Position numbers and translations under genes: made by a program
Shown here: piece after piece, positions 7,252 through 16,733 of the stretch
How positions within the stretch are numbered: position 1 is the stretch's first letter
Layout: the number at the start of each line of letters is the position of its first letter
Origin: Mycobacterium sp. M26
GTDB lineage: Bacteria > Actinomycetota > Actinomycetes > Mycobacteriales > Mycobacteriaceae
Direction of reading: 5' to 3'
NCBI RefSeq assembly: GCF_001494595.1
Contig: NZ_LN929908.1
Location: 1,525,716 to 1,589,715 of the forward strand
Length of the DNA stretch: 64,000 bases
The notes under the pieces: model-generated
The model's input: the letters and a program-made list of their open reading frames with translations, nothing else
What the model was told of the DNA's origin: nothing
The model's database searches: none

Positions 7252-8430
7252 TCAGACTCCGGTCGCAGGAGTGCCCAGCCGGGCGTAGATCGATGCCGCC
7301 TCGGCCCGGTTGGTGGCGTGCAACTTGCGCAGCACCCGCTTCACATGGGATTTCACCGTGCCCGGTGAGATCACGAGTTCGTCGGCGATCTGCTGGTTGG
7401 TGCGGCCGTCGGCCATCAGTCGCAGCACCTCGACCTCGCGGCGGGTCAGCATCTCATTGACCCGCGACGTGGCGGTGGCCAGTATCCGGCCAGCCGGACT
7501 GCGTTCGGCGGGTTCCACCTTGCGCAGTTCCAGGTCGGCGTCCTGCAGGGCCTGGGCGGCCTCTTCCGCGGTGGCCAATGCCGCGCGCACCTCGGCGTGC
7601 TGGCGGCGCATCCGCTCGACCAGCACGGTGCGCTCGAAGGCGTAGCCGAAGCCCTCGGCGAACGCCCACACCGTGTCGCGGTCGATCTCGTCGACGGTGC
7701 GCCCGCTGTAGAGCCGGTCGGCGTGCAGGAAGCCGATCACCCGGCCGGTCGGCATCACCGGCGCCGCCACGTAGGAGCGGGTCAGCGAGAAATCGATGAT
7801 CGGCCGGTTAACCCGCGGGTCGTTGCGTGCGTCACGCACGATCGCCGGCGCGTGCCGGCGAATCATGGCCGTTTCCAACAACATATGGTCCAGCGGCGGC
7901 GCCACCGACTGGGCGAAGGCCACCATCTTCTCGGCGCCCTCGACATCGTCGCCGAAATACGCCGACTCCATCACCATGCGTCCGTCATGCACCCGGAACA
8001 GGACGGCGCGGTCGAACCCGCAGCACTCGACGAGCTCGCGCGGAGCGCGGTCGACGATCGCGGCCACCTCGTCGACGGCGCGCAGCTTGCTCAGTCCCTC
8101 CTGCACCTGCAACAGCGCCATCGCGCGGCGGCGCGCCCCGTCCTCGATCAGTTGGCGTTCCAGCAGCGACAGGTCGAGCACCGCTTCCAGTGCCGCCAGG
8201 GCGCGTTCGTCACCGACCGCCTCAAGCGTGTCCCGCACGATTGCGGCCTGCACGTCGATGGATTCGGCCACCGACCGGATCGGGTCGGTGCCGGGTTCGA
8301 CGCCGCCGGTCTTGCAGGCCTCGGCGTAGCGACGCGACACCGGGCTCTGCGGCGCGGGCTTGGAGGCCCACCCCGGGTGGTTGCCGTCGGCCAGAGCACT
8401 GGCGGACAGAGGTTCGCTGGCAAGGGTCAC
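7252..8430 (-). CDS. LuxR-family regulator with GAF domain
   Basis: A 392-aa cytoplasmic regulator. A GAF-type sensory region (about residues 100-265, with DRAVLFRVHDGRMVMESAYFG and AAPVMPTGRVIGFLHADR) is followed by a short coiled coil and a C-terminal LuxR/NarL helix-turn-helix (LTRREVEVLRLMADGRTNQQ). Start is GTG at 8430, giving VTLASEPL; the open frame extends 25 codons further without family-like sequence. It is divergent from a cytochrome P450/SnoaL-like pair across 118 bp and may control it. This block is absent from the M. tuberculosis rsmE-phoH interval as remembered, so it looks accessory. The ligand is unknown. Confidence 0.8.
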   Translation of the reverse strand: MTLASEPLSASALADGNHPGWASKPAPQSPVSRRYAEACKTGGVEPGTDPIRSVAESIDVQAAIVRDTLEAVGDERALAALEAVLDLSLLERQLIEDGARRRAMALLQVQEGLSKLRAVDEVAAIVDRAPRELVECCGFDRAVLFRVHDGRMVMESAYFGDDVEGAEKMVAFAQSVAPPLDHMLLETAMIRRHAPAIVRDARNDPRVNRPIIDFSLTRSYVAAPVMPTGRVIGFLHADRLYSGRTVDEIDRDTVWAFAEGFGYAFERTVLVERMRRQHAEVRAALATAEEAAQALQDADLELRKVEPAERSPAGRILATATSRVNEMLTRREVEVLRLMADGRTNQQIADELVISPGTVKSHVKRVLRKLHATNRAEAASIYARLGTPATGV

Positions 8431-8548
8431 AGTGCGTCGATCGTCGCATCGCCGACCGGGCCGTGGCGGGAAATCCGCCCGCTCGGGGGCAGAACTGACC
8501 TCCAACGGGAGATCGACCCGCTACCCACCCGACCGCGACGCTGGTTGT

Positions 8549-9787
8549 ATGACCTCGACGACGACATCTGCGCTGCACCAACTCACGACACCGGACGGCA
8601 TCGCCAACCCCTATCCGCTCTTCGATCACCTCCGCGAGGTGTCCCCGGTCGCGGGCTACCAGGACTGGCCGCCGGGCACCGTCCCGGGCGCCGACGAGCC
8701 GGTGACCGCCTGGGCGCTGTTCCGCTACGACCAGGTGTTCGCTGCCGCCCGGGACAATGAGACGTTCTCGTCGCGCGACCCCATCCAGGAGGCGTCCTCG
8801 GCACCCAGCCTGATGCTGGTCAACACCGACCCGCCGGCCCACACCGGCGAACGCAAACTGGTCAGCCAGGCGTTCTCGCCGCGCCGCATCCGTCGCCTCG
8901 AGGGCTGGCTGGCCGAGATCACCCCGGAGTTGCTCGCCGAGTTCGACGCCCGGACCGGTGACGGGGTGCGTGACGTCATGGAGTTCGCCGCCGAGATCCC
9001 CACCCGGGCGATGGTGCGGCTGCTCGGTCTGCCCGACGGTGACCACGTCCGGTTCAAGAACTGGGCCAACGCCTTCATGCTCTCCTCGGACATGACCCCC
9101 GAGGAGCGGATGGCCAGCAACGCCGAGATGGTCGGGGCGTTCACCGAGCGGGTCATCGACCACAGTGCCCGCCTCGACGAGGACCAGGACGTCGAGGAGG
9201 CCGAGGACCTGATCTCGGCGCTGCTGCGCGCTGAACTCGACGGTCAGCGCCTGACGCCGGAGCAGGTGGTCCGGTTCTGCGTGACGCTGGTGGTGGCCGG
9301 TAGCGAGACCACGACCTACCTGATCGGCAGCGTCCTGAACGCCCTGGCCCGCGAGCCCGCAGCGGCGGCCCGGGTGCGGGCGGACCGGTCGCTGGTCAGC
9401 ACCTTCATCGAAGAGGTGGCCCGGCTCACCGGCCCGCAACGGCTGTTCCGGATCGCCACCCGCGATGTCGAGATCGACGGGGCCCAGATCCGCAAGGGGG
9501 AGTGGGTGGCGCTGTTCTTCGGGTCGGCCAACCACGACCCGGCGGTGTTCCCCGATCCGGGCCGGCTGGATCTGGATCGGCCCAACATCCGCCAGCACAT
9601 GGCGTTCGGTCACGGCCTGCACTTCTGCCTGGGCGCGCCGCTGGCCCGTCTGGAGGTATTCGCCGTGGTCAATGCGGTGCTGGACCGCTATTCGGTCATC
9701 GCGCCGTCCGACGAGCCCGCCGAGCGCCAGACCGCCAGCCTGCTCACGAACGGTTTCGTCCGGCTCCCGTTGCGGCTGGCCCGATGA
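8549..9787 (+). CDS. Cytochrome P450
   Basis: A 412-aa soluble bacterial heme monooxygenase. The I-helix oxygen-activating motif AGSETTT is near residue 249, the ExxR pair lies in the K-helix region (EEVARLTGPQRLFR is a weak version), and the heme-ligand loop FGHGLHFCLGAPLAR has C360. HTGERKLVSQAFSPRR is the usual C-helix region. The ATG at 8549 follows a TTGTAT -10-like sequence very closely, so the mRNA may be leaderless. It overlaps the next gene by ATGA. The substrate cannot be assigned; steroid, terpene or fatty-acid oxidation are all possible in this genus. Confidence 0.9.
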   Translation: MTSTTTSALHQLTTPDGIANPYPLFDHLREVSPVAGYQDWPPGTVPGADEPVTAWALFRYDQVFAAARDNETFSSRDPIQEASSAPSLMLVNTDPPAHTGERKLVSQAFSPRRIRRLEGWLAEITPELLAEFDARTGDGVRDVMEFAAEIPTRAMVRLLGLPDGDHVRFKNWANAFMLSSDMTPEERMASNAEMVGAFTERVIDHSARLDEDQDVEEAEDLISALLRAELDGQRLTPEQVVRFCVTLVVAGSETTTYLIGSVLNALAREPAAAARVRADRSLVSTFIEEVARLTGPQRLFRIATRDVEIDGAQIRKGEWVALFFGSANHDPAVFPDPGRLDLDRPNIRQHMAFGHGLHFCLGAPLARLEVFAVVNAVLDRYSVIAPSDEPAERQTASLLTNGFVRLPLRLAR

Positions 9788-10191
9788 GCGAGCAACTCAA
9801 CATCGACAACACCAAGGCCATCTACACCGCCGTCCCGGCCGGTGACGTCGAGACCGCGGTGGCCCTGCTCGATCCCGAGATCCGCATCACCTACTACGGC
9901 AGCGACGCCATCCCGTACGCCGGGGATTACCAGGGGATGGAGCGCGCCCTGGAGTTCTTCGCGACGGTGGCCGAGCACATCCAGATCGTGGCGATGGAGC
10001 CCTGGTTGTTCATCCCGGACGGCGACAACCTGGCTGTCTGGGGGCACCAGAAGTTCCTGCGGACGGCCACCGGCCACACCTGGGAGTCGGAATTCGCCCA
10101 CATCATCACGCTGCGCGACGGGAGGTGGCTGCACTTCCGGGACTTCATGAACTCCGCGCTGACCCACGATGCGTTTGTCCGAGCGCGGTAA
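9784..10191 (+). CDS. SnoaL-like/NTF2-fold protein
   Basis: A 135-aa soluble protein with the cone-shaped NTF2-like pattern: an N-terminal helix (IDNTKAIYTAVPAGDVETAVALLDPEI), then strands ending in DGRWLHFRDFMNSAL. Such proteins act as small isomerases, hydrolases or cyclases, or as non-catalytic partners. It overlaps the P450 stop by ATGA, which suggests they are coupled and work on the same substrate. No further specificity is visible. The ATG at 9784 is the only start consistent with the fold length. Confidence 0.75.
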   Translation: MSEQLNIDNTKAIYTAVPAGDVETAVALLDPEIRITYYGSDAIPYAGDYQGMERALEFFATVAEHIQIVAMEPWLFIPDGDNLAVWGHQKFLRTATGHTWESEFAHIITLRDGRWLHFRDFMNSALTHDAFVRAR

Positions 10192-10202
10192 ACTGGGGTT
10201 TC

Positions 10203-10240
10203 TGAACGCGCCGGGGAAACCCGGCGAAAACCCAGAAAGC
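10203..10240 (+). promoter_or_regulatory. Structured leader upstream of phoH
   Basis: A perfect 7-bp stem CGCCGGG/CCCGGCG (10209-10226) closed by a GAAA tetraloop is flanked by TTTCTG and CAGAAA, which can form an outer stem. It sits 31 nt before the phoH start in a 65-bp gap. It may be a translational control element or an intercistronic stability hairpin; no known riboswitch class was recognised. Confidence 0.4.
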
Positions 10241-10256
10241 AGGCTTCGAAGACCAC

Positions 10257-12362
10257 GTGACGCCCCGCGAGACGACCGCTGCTCGCCCTGATCAGAGCCA
10301 GGTGCGCAGCAGCATGACTGTTCCGCCCGACCTCGTCGTGGGCCTTCTGGGTTCCGCCGACGAGAATCTGCGCGCCCTCGAGAAGAGCCTGTCCGCCGAT
10401 GTGCACGTGCGCGGCAACACCGTGTCGATGGCTGGTGACGCCGCCGACGTGGCGCTGGCCGAACGGGTCATCTCCGAACTCATCGCCATCGTCGCCGGCG
10501 GGCAGAGCCTGACCCCGGACGCGGTGCGCCGCAGTGTGTCGATGGTGTCCGGGTCGGACAACGAGTCGCCGGCCGAGGTGCTGAGTCTGGACATCCTGTC
10601 CCGGCGCGGCAAGACCATCCGGCCCAAGACGCTCAACCAGAAGCGCTACGTCGATGCCATCGACTCCAACACCATCGTGTTCGGTATCGGGCCCGCCGGT
10701 ACCGGCAAGACCTACCTGGCGATGGCCAAGGCCGTCAGTGCCCTGCAGACCAAACAGGTGACCCGGATCATCCTGACCCGCCCCGCGGTGGAAGCCGGTG
10801 AGCGCCTTGGCTTTCTGCCGGGCACGCTCTACGAGAAGATCGACCCGTATCTGCGCCCGCTCTATGACGCGCTGCACGACATGATGGACCCCGACGCCAT
10901 CCCGAAGCTCATGCAGGCCGGCGTGATCGAGGTTGCGCCACTGGCCTTTATGCGGGGCCGCGCACAGCCGCTGTCGACAAAGGTGTTGACGCCTGCTGGC
11001 TTCCGCCCGATCGGTGAGCTCGCGGTCGGTGACTTCGTCATCGGCTCGGATGGCCAGCCAACCGAAGTTCTAGGCGTTTATCCGCAGGGTTTCAAGGAGA
11101 TCTATCGGGTCTCGACCCAGGATGGCTCGTCGACACTTGCGTCTAGCGACCACCTGTGGGCGGTCTACACCGCGAGCGATAGGCGACGCAATCGTCCGGC
11201 GCGGGTTCTCGAGACCAAGGAGATGATCGGGAACCTTCGGGTTGCACATCAACACCGCTACGAGTTGCCGCTTCTCGGTGCGCCCGTTTCGTTCGATTCA
11301 CGACCCGTGCCGCTGGACCCCTATGCGTTGGGACTGATGTTGGGTGACGGCTGTTTCAGTTGCCGAGCTACACCGACGTTCGCAACCAAAGATCCCGAAC
11401 TGGCGCAGGCGCTGACCGATCTCATCCCCGGTATCCAGGCGCGGCAGAAGACCGACGTCGATTACGTCCTCAACCGGATCCGGAGACCCGGCGAAGTGAT
11501 CACGATCGAGAATCCCGTGACTGGCGCGATGCGCCGACTTGGACTCGACGGCAGACGATCGAGCACAAAGTTCATCCCGAAGGAGTACCTCTTCAACTCC
11601 GCCGAAGTTCGGCTCGCAGTGCTGCAGGGACTGCTTGACACCGACGGGGGTCCCGTCACGCAACAGGGTCGCACTTGTCGGATCCAGTACACGACGGTCT
11701 CCGACCAACTTCGGGATGATGTCATCTTTCTGGTCCGCTCACTGGGTGGGATCGCCTACTGCCGTACTCGTAAAGCCGAGGGCCGCAAGCCTGGTCTCGC
11801 TCGCGGCAGAGCGGTCCACTACCGCTCCGACGCGCACGTCTTGGACATTCGACTGCCAGACGGGCTTGCCCCCTTCCGGTTGGCGCGGAAGGCCGCCAAG
11901 TACGACGCGACGGGTGGGGGGAACCCGAAGCGCTTCATTGACCGCATCGAGCCGGCCGGTACCCAAGAGGCTGTGTGCATTCGGGTCGCGGCCGCGGACT
12001 CGTTGTATGTGACCGAGGATTTCCTGCTCACCCACAACACCCTCAATGATGCGTTCATCATTCTCGACGAGGCACAGAACACCACGGCCGAGCAGATGAA
12101 GATGTTCCTCACCCGGCTGGGCTTCGGCTCGAAAATCGTTGTCACCGGCGACGTTACGCAGGTCGATCTGCCCGGTGGGGCCAAGTCCGGTCTGCGCGCG
12201 GCGGTCGAGATCCTGGACGGCATCGACGATATCCACTTCGCCCAGCTCACCAGCGCCGACGTGGTGCGCCACCGATTGGTCTCCGAGATCGTCGACGCAT
12301 ACGCCAAGGCCGAAGAGCCGGCTCTGATGAACCGGGCGCAACGGCGCTCGCCCCGACGTTAG
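10257..12362 (+). CDS. phoH: PhoH-family ATPase interrupted by an intein
   Basis: A 701-aa precursor. The extein halves (residues 1-235 and 595-701) join to a 342-aa PhoH1-like protein with Walker A GPAGTGKT near residue 145, the [17 protein letters not shown] motif, Walker [10 protein letters not shown], and a C-terminal RHRLVSEIV arm. PhoH proteins are cytoplasmic P-loop ATPases linked to RNA metabolism. The insert begins after MRGR and ends at THN before TLNDAF, so splicing would restore [17 protein letters not shown]. The GTG at 10257 matches the M. tuberculosis N-terminus as remembered. ybeY follows 16 bp later. Activity probably requires splicing, because the insert lies just before Walker B. 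Confidence 0.95.
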   Translation: MTPRETTAARPDQSQVRSSMTVPPDLVVGLLGSADENLRALEKSLSADVHVRGNTVSMAGDAADVALAERVISELIAIVAGGQSLTPDAVRRSVSMVSGSDNESPAEVLSLDILSRRGKTIRPKTLNQKRYVDAIDSNTIVFGIGPAGTGKTYLAMAKAVSALQTKQVTRIILTRPAVEAGERLGFLPGTLYEKIDPYLRPLYDALHDMMDPDAIPKLMQAGVIEVAPLAFMRGRAQPLSTKVLTPAGFRPIGELAVGDFVIGSDGQPTEVLGVYPQGFKEIYRVSTQDGSSTLASSDHLWAVYTASDRRRNRPARVLETKEMIGNLRVAHQHRYELPLLGAPVSFDSRPVPLDPYALGLMLGDGCFSCRATPTFATKDPELAQALTDLIPGIQARQKTDVDYVLNRIRRPGEVITIENPVTGAMRRLGLDGRRSSTKFIPKEYLFNSAEVRLAVLQGLLDTDGGPVTQQGRTCRIQYTTVSDQLRDDVIFLVRSLGGIAYCRTRKAEGRKPGLARGRAVHYRSDAHVLDIRLPDGLAPFRLARKAAKYDATGGGNPKRFIDRIEPAGTQEAVCIRVAAADSLYVTEDFLLTHNTLNDAFIILDEAQNTTAEQMKMFLTRLGFGSKIVVTGDVTQVDLPGGAKSGLRAAVEILDGIDDIHFAQLTSADVVRHRLVSEIVDAYAKAEEPALMNRAQRRSPRR
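10962..12038 (+). mobile_element. Intein, class 3 type, with LAGLIDADG homing endonuclease
   Basis: A 359-residue intein in frame within phoH. Block A starts with Ala1 ([20 protein letters not shown]) instead of Cys or Ser. Block B has SSDHLW with W66, block F has [14 protein letters not shown] with C339, and block G is LLTHN with T357, H358 and N359, followed by Thr+1. Ala1 plus the W-C-T triplet defines class 3 inteins, in which the block F Cys replaces the N-terminal nucleophile. Two endonuclease motifs ([10 protein letters not shown] and [10 protein letters not shown]) indicate a LAGLIDADG homing domain. Codon use looks less GC-biased than the exteins, consistent with transfer. Confidence 0.9.
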
Positions 12363-12378
12363 GCGGCAGGCCACCACC

Positions 12379-12915
12379 ATGAGCATCGAGGTATCCAACG
12401 AATCCGGCCTCGACGTTTCCGAAGAGGAACTGATCAGCGTCGCCCGCTTCGTGATCCGCAAGATGAACGTCAACCCGGCTGCCGAACTGTCGATGGTGCT
12501 GCTGGACACCAACGCGATGGCCGATCTGCACATGCGCTGGATGGACCTGCCCGGGCCCACCGACGTCATGAGCTTCCCGATGGACGAGCTCGAACCCGGC
12601 GGTCGGCCCGATGCGCCGGAGCCGGGTCCGGCGATGCTCGGCGACATCGTGCTGTGCCCGGAGTTCGCCGCCGGCCAGGCCGCCGCCGCTGGGCACACCC
12701 TGGGCCAGGAACTGGCCCTGCTGACCGTGCACGGAGTCCTGCACCTGCTGGGCTACGACCACGCCGAACCGGACGAGGAAAAAGAGATGTTCGCCCTGCA
12801 GCGTCAGCTGCTCGAGGAGTGGGTGGCCGACCAGGTCGAGTCCTACCACCACGACCGTCAGAACGAGAAGGACCGGCGACTGCTCGACAAGTCGCGGTAT
12901 TTCGACGAACCGTGA
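12379..12915 (+). CDS. ybeY: Endoribonuclease YbeY
   Basis: A 178-aa single-strand-specific metallo-endoribonuclease in 16S rRNA maturation and ribosome quality control. The zinc site [11 protein letters not shown] carries the three histidines of the H-x3-H-x5-H family motif. [11 protein letters not shown] and [10 protein letters not shown] are also standard. A charged C-terminal extension ([18 protein letters not shown]) is typical of mycobacterial members. The ATG at 12379 lies 16 bp after phoH; the stop overlaps the next gene's GTG. The phoH-ybeY-CNNM order is widely conserved and links the genes to RNA processing. Confidence 0.95.
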   Translation: MSIEVSNESGLDVSEEELISVARFVIRKMNVNPAAELSMVLLDTNAMADLHMRWMDLPGPTDVMSFPMDELEPGGRPDAPEPGPAMLGDIVLCPEFAAGQAAAAGHTLGQELALLTVHGVLHLLGYDHAEPDEEKEMFALQRQLLEEWVADQVESYHHDRQNEKDRRLLDKSRYFDEP

Positions 12916-14204
12916 CCGGACTCGGCCCGCTACTCGGCGCCATCGCCCTCATCGCCCTGGGTGGCCTGTTCGCCGCGATCGACGCTGCCATCAGTACGGT
13001 CTCGGTGGCGCGGGTGGAGGAACTGGTGCGCGACGAACGGCCCGGGGCGCTGCGCCTGGCCCGGGTGATGGCCGAACGGCCGCGCTACATCAACCTCGTC
13101 GTCCTGCTCCGCATCGCCTGCGAGTCGGCGGCCACCGTGCTGCTGGTCGCCTTCCTCTGGGATGACCTGGGGCTCACCTGGGGCCTGGTTGCCGCGGCCG
13201 CCATCATGACCGTCGCCAGCTTCGTGGTGATCGGGGTGGGCCCGCGCACCGTGGGCCGACAGAACGCCTACACCATCGCGCTCGCGTCAGCTGTTCCGCT
13301 GCAAGCGATCTCGGTGCTGCTGACGCCGATCAGCCGGCTGCTGATCCTGCTCGGAAATGCCGTCACGCCGGGCCGCGGCTTCCGCAATGGCCCGTTCGCC
13401 TCCGAGATCGAACTGCGTGAGGTGGTCGATCTGGCCCAGCAGCGCGGTGTGGTGGCCGACGACGAACGCCGGATGATCCAGTCGGTGTTCGAACTCGGCG
13501 ACACCCCGGCGCGCGAGGTCATGGTGCCGCGCACCGAGATGGTCTGGATCGAGGCGGATAAGACGGCGGGCCAGGCCACCTCGCTGGCGGTGCGCAGCGG
13601 TCACTCCCGGATCCCGGTGATCGGGGAGAACGTCGACGACGTCATCGGCGTGGTCTACCTCAAAGACCTTGTGCAGCGGACCTATTACTCGACCAACAGC
13701 GGGCGTGACACCACGGTGTCCGAGGTCATGCGGCCCGCGGTGTTCGTTCCCGACTCCAAACCGCTCGACGAGCTGTTGCGCGAGATGCAGCGCGACCGCA
13801 ACCATATGGCCCTGCTGGTCGACGAGTACGGCGCGATCGCCGGGCTGGTCACCATCGAGGATGTGCTGGAGGAGATCGTCGGCGAGATTGCTGACGAGTA
13901 CGACACCCACGAGGTCGCGCCGGTGGAGGAGTTGGGCGACAACAAGTTCCGGGTCTCGGCGCGGCTGCCGATCGAGGACGTCGGCGAGCTCTACGACATC
14001 GAGTTCGAAGAGGACCTCGACGTCGACACCGTCGGCGGGCTGGTCGCCCTGGAGCTGGGCCGCGTTCCGCTGCCCGGGGCTGAAGTGGAGTCGCACGGGC
14101 TGCGGTTGCGCGCCGAGGGCGGCCGCGACCACCGCGGCCGGGTGCGGATCGAAACCGTTCTGGTGAGCAGGACGGCACGGGAGAACGAGGTGAGCGATGA
14201 CTGA
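12912..14204 (+). CDS. CNNM/CorC-family membrane protein with CBS domains
   Basis: A 430-aa membrane protein of the HlyC/CorC (TerC-associated or hemolysin-like) family, probably a Mg2+/divalent cation transport or regulatory protein. The N-terminal CNNM transmembrane region covers about residues 1-140 with three to four helices ([20 protein letters not shown] is the first). A paired CBS domain runs from about 200 to 325 ([51 protein letters not shown]). A CorC/HlyC accessory domain lies at about 340-420. GTG at 12912 overlaps the ybeY stop; the C-terminus overlaps the next gene by 8 bases. Confidence 0.88.
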   Translation: MTGLGPLLGAIALIALGGLFAAIDAAISTVSVARVEELVRDERPGALRLARVMAERPRYINLVVLLRIACESAATVLLVAFLWDDLGLTWGLVAAAAIMTVASFVVIGVGPRTVGRQNAYTIALASAVPLQAISVLLTPISRLLILLGNAVTPGRGFRNGPFASEIELREVVDLAQQRGVVADDERRMIQSVFELGDTPAREVMVPRTEMVWIEADKTAGQATSLAVRSGHSRIPVIGENVDDVIGVVYLKDLVQRTYYSTNSGRDTTVSEVMRPAVFVPDSKPLDELLREMQRDRNHMALLVDEYGAIAGLVTIEDVLEEIVGEIADEYDTHEVAPVEELGDNKFRVSARLPIEDVGELYDIEFEEDLDVDTVGGLVALELGRVPLPGAEVESHGLRLRAEGGRDHRGRVRIETVLVSRTARENEVSDD

Positions 14205-14514
14205 GCTGGACGCTGAAGACACCAAGCTCGTGGTGCTCGCCCGCGGTGCGATGGGCCGGGCCGAGGCCACCGAGGGCGCGGCTGTGCGCGACCTGGACGG
14301 GCGCACCTACGCCGGCGCCCCGGTGACGCTGGCGGCGCTGCAGCTGACCGCCTTACAGGCCGCCGTGGCCGCCGCGGTGTCCAGCGGGGCCACCGGTCTG
14401 GAGGCCGCCGTCCTGCTCGGCGGCTCGGCCGCCGACGAGGGCGTCGCGGCAGTGAAGGAACTGTCCCCGGACGCGGCCGTCATCGTCACCGACCGGACCG
14501 GGAACCCGCAGTGA
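14197..14514 (+). CDS. Deaminase-like protein without zinc ligands
   Basis: A 105-aa protein at the position of the M. tuberculosis cytidine deaminase-like Rv2365c. The overall pattern ([32 protein letters not shown]) resembles a small cytidine deaminase fold, but the catalytic HAE and PCxxC motifs that bind zinc in active deaminases are missing. It is therefore probably non-catalytic, perhaps a structural partner of Era or of the CNNM protein. It overlaps its neighbours on both sides (8 bases upstream, 4 downstream), so it is translated as part of the operon. Function unknown. Confidence 0.7.
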   Translation: MTELDAEDTKLVVLARGAMGRAEATEGAAVRDLDGRTYAGAPVTLAALQLTALQAAVAAAVSSGATGLEAAVLLGGSAADEGVAAVKELSPDAAVIVTDRTGNPQ

Positions 14515-15416
14515 GCGACGAATTCCATTCCGGCTTCGTCTGTTTCGTCGGCAGGCCCAACACCGGAAAGTCGACGCTGACGAACGCCCTGGTGGGCACC
14601 AAGGTGGCGATCACCTCCAACCGGCCGCAGACCACCCGGCACACCATCCGCGGCATCGTGCACCGCGAACACTTCCAGATCGTGCTGGTCGACACCCCCG
14701 GCCTGCACCGGCCGCGCACCCTGCTCGGCAAGCGGCTCAACGACCTGGTGCGCGACACCTACTCCGAAGTTGACGTCATCGGTCTGTGCATCCCGGCCGA
14801 CGAACCGATCGGCCCCGGCGACCGCTGGATCTACGAACAGATCCGGGCCGTCGCACCCCGGACGACTCTGGTGGTCATCGTCACCAAGATCGACAAGGTG
14901 GCCAAAGGCAAAGTGGCCGAACAGCTCATCGCGGTACACGAACTCGTCGGCGACACCGCCGCCGAGATCGTCCCGGTGTCAGCCACCAAGGGCGAGCAGA
15001 TTGACGTTCTGATCGACGTCCTGGCCGGCCAGCTTCCGCCCGGCCCGGCGTTCTACCCCGACGGTGAACTCACCGACGAGCCCGAAGAAGTGCTGATGGC
15101 CGAACTCATCCGGGAGGCCGCACTCGAGGGCGTGCGCGACGAACTACCGCACTCCCTCGCAGTGGTCATCGAAGAGGTCGAACAACGCGACGGCCGTGAC
15201 GATCTCATCGATGTGCACGCGGTGCTCTACGTGGAGCGCGACAGCCAGAAGGGCATCGTGATCGGCAAGGGTGGGGCCCGCCTCAAGCAGGTCGGCACCG
15301 CCGCGCGCACCCAGATCGAGAAGCTGCTCGGCACCAAGGTGTACCTGGACCTGCGGGTCAAGATCGCCAAGAACTGGCAGCGCGACCCCAAACAGCTTGG
15401 GCGGCTAGGTTTCTAG
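14511..15416 (+). CDS. era: GTPase Era
   Basis: A 301-aa essential-type GTPase that binds 16S rRNA and assists 30S assembly. G1 is GRPNTGKST, G3 is DTPG, and G4 is TKID (VIVTKIDKVAKGK), within a standard G domain (residues 1-180). The C-terminal KH RNA-binding domain includes VIGKGGARLKQVG and ends LRVKIAKNWQRDP. Start GTG at 14511 overlaps the preceding stop as GTGA. It ends the hrcA-to-era gene run. The stop overlaps the end of the convergent amidase fragment by 12 bases. Confidence 0.96.
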   Translation: MSDEFHSGFVCFVGRPNTGKSTLTNALVGTKVAITSNRPQTTRHTIRGIVHREHFQIVLVDTPGLHRPRTLLGKRLNDLVRDTYSEVDVIGLCIPADEPIGPGDRWIYEQIRAVAPRTTLVVIVTKIDKVAKGKVAEQLIAVHELVGDTAAEIVPVSATKGEQIDVLIDVLAGQLPPGPAFYPDGELTDEPEEVLMAELIREAALEGVRDELPHSLAVVIEEVEQRDGRDDLIDVHAVLYVERDSQKGIVIGKGGARLKQVGTAARTQIEKLLGTKVYLDLRVKIAKNWQRDPKQLGRLGF

Positions 15417-15985
15417 GTCCTTCACCGTCGGCGTGTTCCACCACACGTCGGGTTGTTTGTCGGCCCACCCGTTGATGGCCTCGAGCTCGGCGGCCAGCGA
15501 GATCAATAGCGGCTCACTGTTGGCCGGGCCCATCAGCTGCACTCCGATCGGCAGGCCGTCGGAGGTGAAGCCGGCCGGAATATTGATCGACGGCCAGCCC
15601 AGCACGTTCCACGGGAAGGTCACCGGGCAGGCCGCGATCATCGCCCGATCGGTGCCCGTCGGACCGAGGTCGTCGAACATCCGGGCGGGCGGCGGCGGCT
15701 GGGCGGTGGTCGGCGCCAGCACCACGTCGACGGCGTTGAAGATCGCGCCCACCCGGCGATGCAATGACGGCTCGCTGCGGCGCGCCCAGCGCAGCATCGA
15801 ACCCGACAGCAGTTCACCCATCCGCATGTTGGCCTCGGTGCGGCGGTCGAAGGTGACGTCCTCGCCGAGCCGGTCGGCCCACTCCAGCAGCCCGGCGGTG
15901 GACCGGGGCAGAAAGCTCAGCGGTAACCGCAGCCCGTAGTTTGGGGTGCCCGGCCTCCAGGGGTGGCCAAGGGCGGCCAGCTGAG
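15405..15985 (-). pseudogene. amiA2: Amidase (AmiA2-like), detached 3' fragment
   Basis: Encodes the C-terminal part of an amidase-signature protein (from about [20 protein letters not shown] to WNTPTVKDLET), including VTFPWNVLGWPSINIPAG typical of the family C-terminus. It has no start codon or catalytic N-terminal part of its own; reading upstream runs into antisense uppS. The 5' part of the same gene lies at 17941-19014, and bases 15797-15941 here are an exact copy of 17949-18093. From 15942 to 15985 it still aligns with the 5' fragment, but with many differences. A broken gene resulting from the local rearrangement. Confidence 0.85.
15797..15941. repeat. 145-bp direct repeat, copy 1 (amidase segment)
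   Basis: Identical to 17949-18093 over 145 bp, including the shared TCG at the left edge. It is the amidase stretch [11 protein letters not shown] through GELLSGS. It marks one edge of the rearranged block. Confidence 0.95.
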
Positions 15986-16733
15986 CCGGCCACCCCAGCA
16001 CACGTCCAAAGCGGTGCCGCCGGCCATCCCGGCCGACCAGATGCCCAAGCACGTCGCCGTCGTCATGGACGGCAACGGCCGGTGGGCCACCCAGCGCGGG
16101 CTGAGCCGCACCGAGGGCCACAAGATGGGTGAGGCCGTCCTCATCGACATCACCTGCGGGGCCATCGAGATCGGCATCAAGCATCTGACCGTCTACGCGT
16201 TCTCCACCGAGAACTGGCGGCGCAGCGCCGAGGAAGTCCGCTTCCTGATGGGGTTCAATCGCGAGGTGGTGCGGCGGCGCCGGGAGAACCTCGACATCAT
16301 GGGTGTGCAGATGCGCTGGGTCGGTTCCCGGGCGCGGATGTGGCGCAGTGTCATCAAGGAATTCGACATCGCCGAGAACATGACGACCCAGAACGACGTC
16401 ATCACCGTCAACTACTGCGTCAACTACGGCGGCCGCGCCGAGATCGCCGAAGCCGCCCGCCAGATCGCCCGCGACGCCGCCGCCGGGCGCATCGATCCCG
16501 AGCGGGTCAACGAGGCCACCATCACCGAGCATCTGCACCGGCCCGACATCCCCGATGTCGACCTGTTCATCCGGACGTCGGGGGAGCAGCGGTCGAGCAA
16601 CTTCATGCTCTGGCAGGCGGCGTACGCCGAATATGTGTTCCAGGACAAGCTCTGGCCGGACTACGACCGCCGCGACCTGTGGGCTGCGTGCGAGGAGTAC
16701 GCCGAGCGCAACCGGCGCTTCGGACGCGCGTGA
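15963..16733 (+). CDS. uppS: Isoprenyl (decaprenyl/undecaprenyl) diphosphate synthase, N-terminally altered
   Basis: Cis-prenyltransferase making the long-chain isoprenyl carrier lipid for cell-wall synthesis. The catalytic core is whole: [12 protein letters not shown] (P-loop and catalytic Asp), [44 protein letters not shown] and [11 protein letters not shown]. The usual N-terminal extension is gone: residues 1-9 (MAKGGQLSR) come from antisense amidase DNA joined to RPPQHTSK. The lost N-terminus lies at 19860-19985. GTG at 15963 is the first usable start; ATG at 16041 is an alternative just before the core. Because the core is intact, the enzyme probably works. Confidence 0.88.
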   Translation: MAKGGQLSRPPQHTSKAVPPAIPADQMPKHVAVVMDGNGRWATQRGLSRTEGHKMGEAVLIDITCGAIEIGIKHLTVYAFSTENWRRSAEEVRFLMGFNREVVRRRRENLDIMGVQMRWVGSRARMWRSVIKEFDIAENMTTQNDVITVNYCVNYGGRAEIAEAARQIARDAAAGRIDPERVNEATITEHLHRPDIPDVDLFIRTSGEQRSSNFMLWQAAYAEYVFQDKLWPDYDRRDLWAACEEYAERNRRFGRA

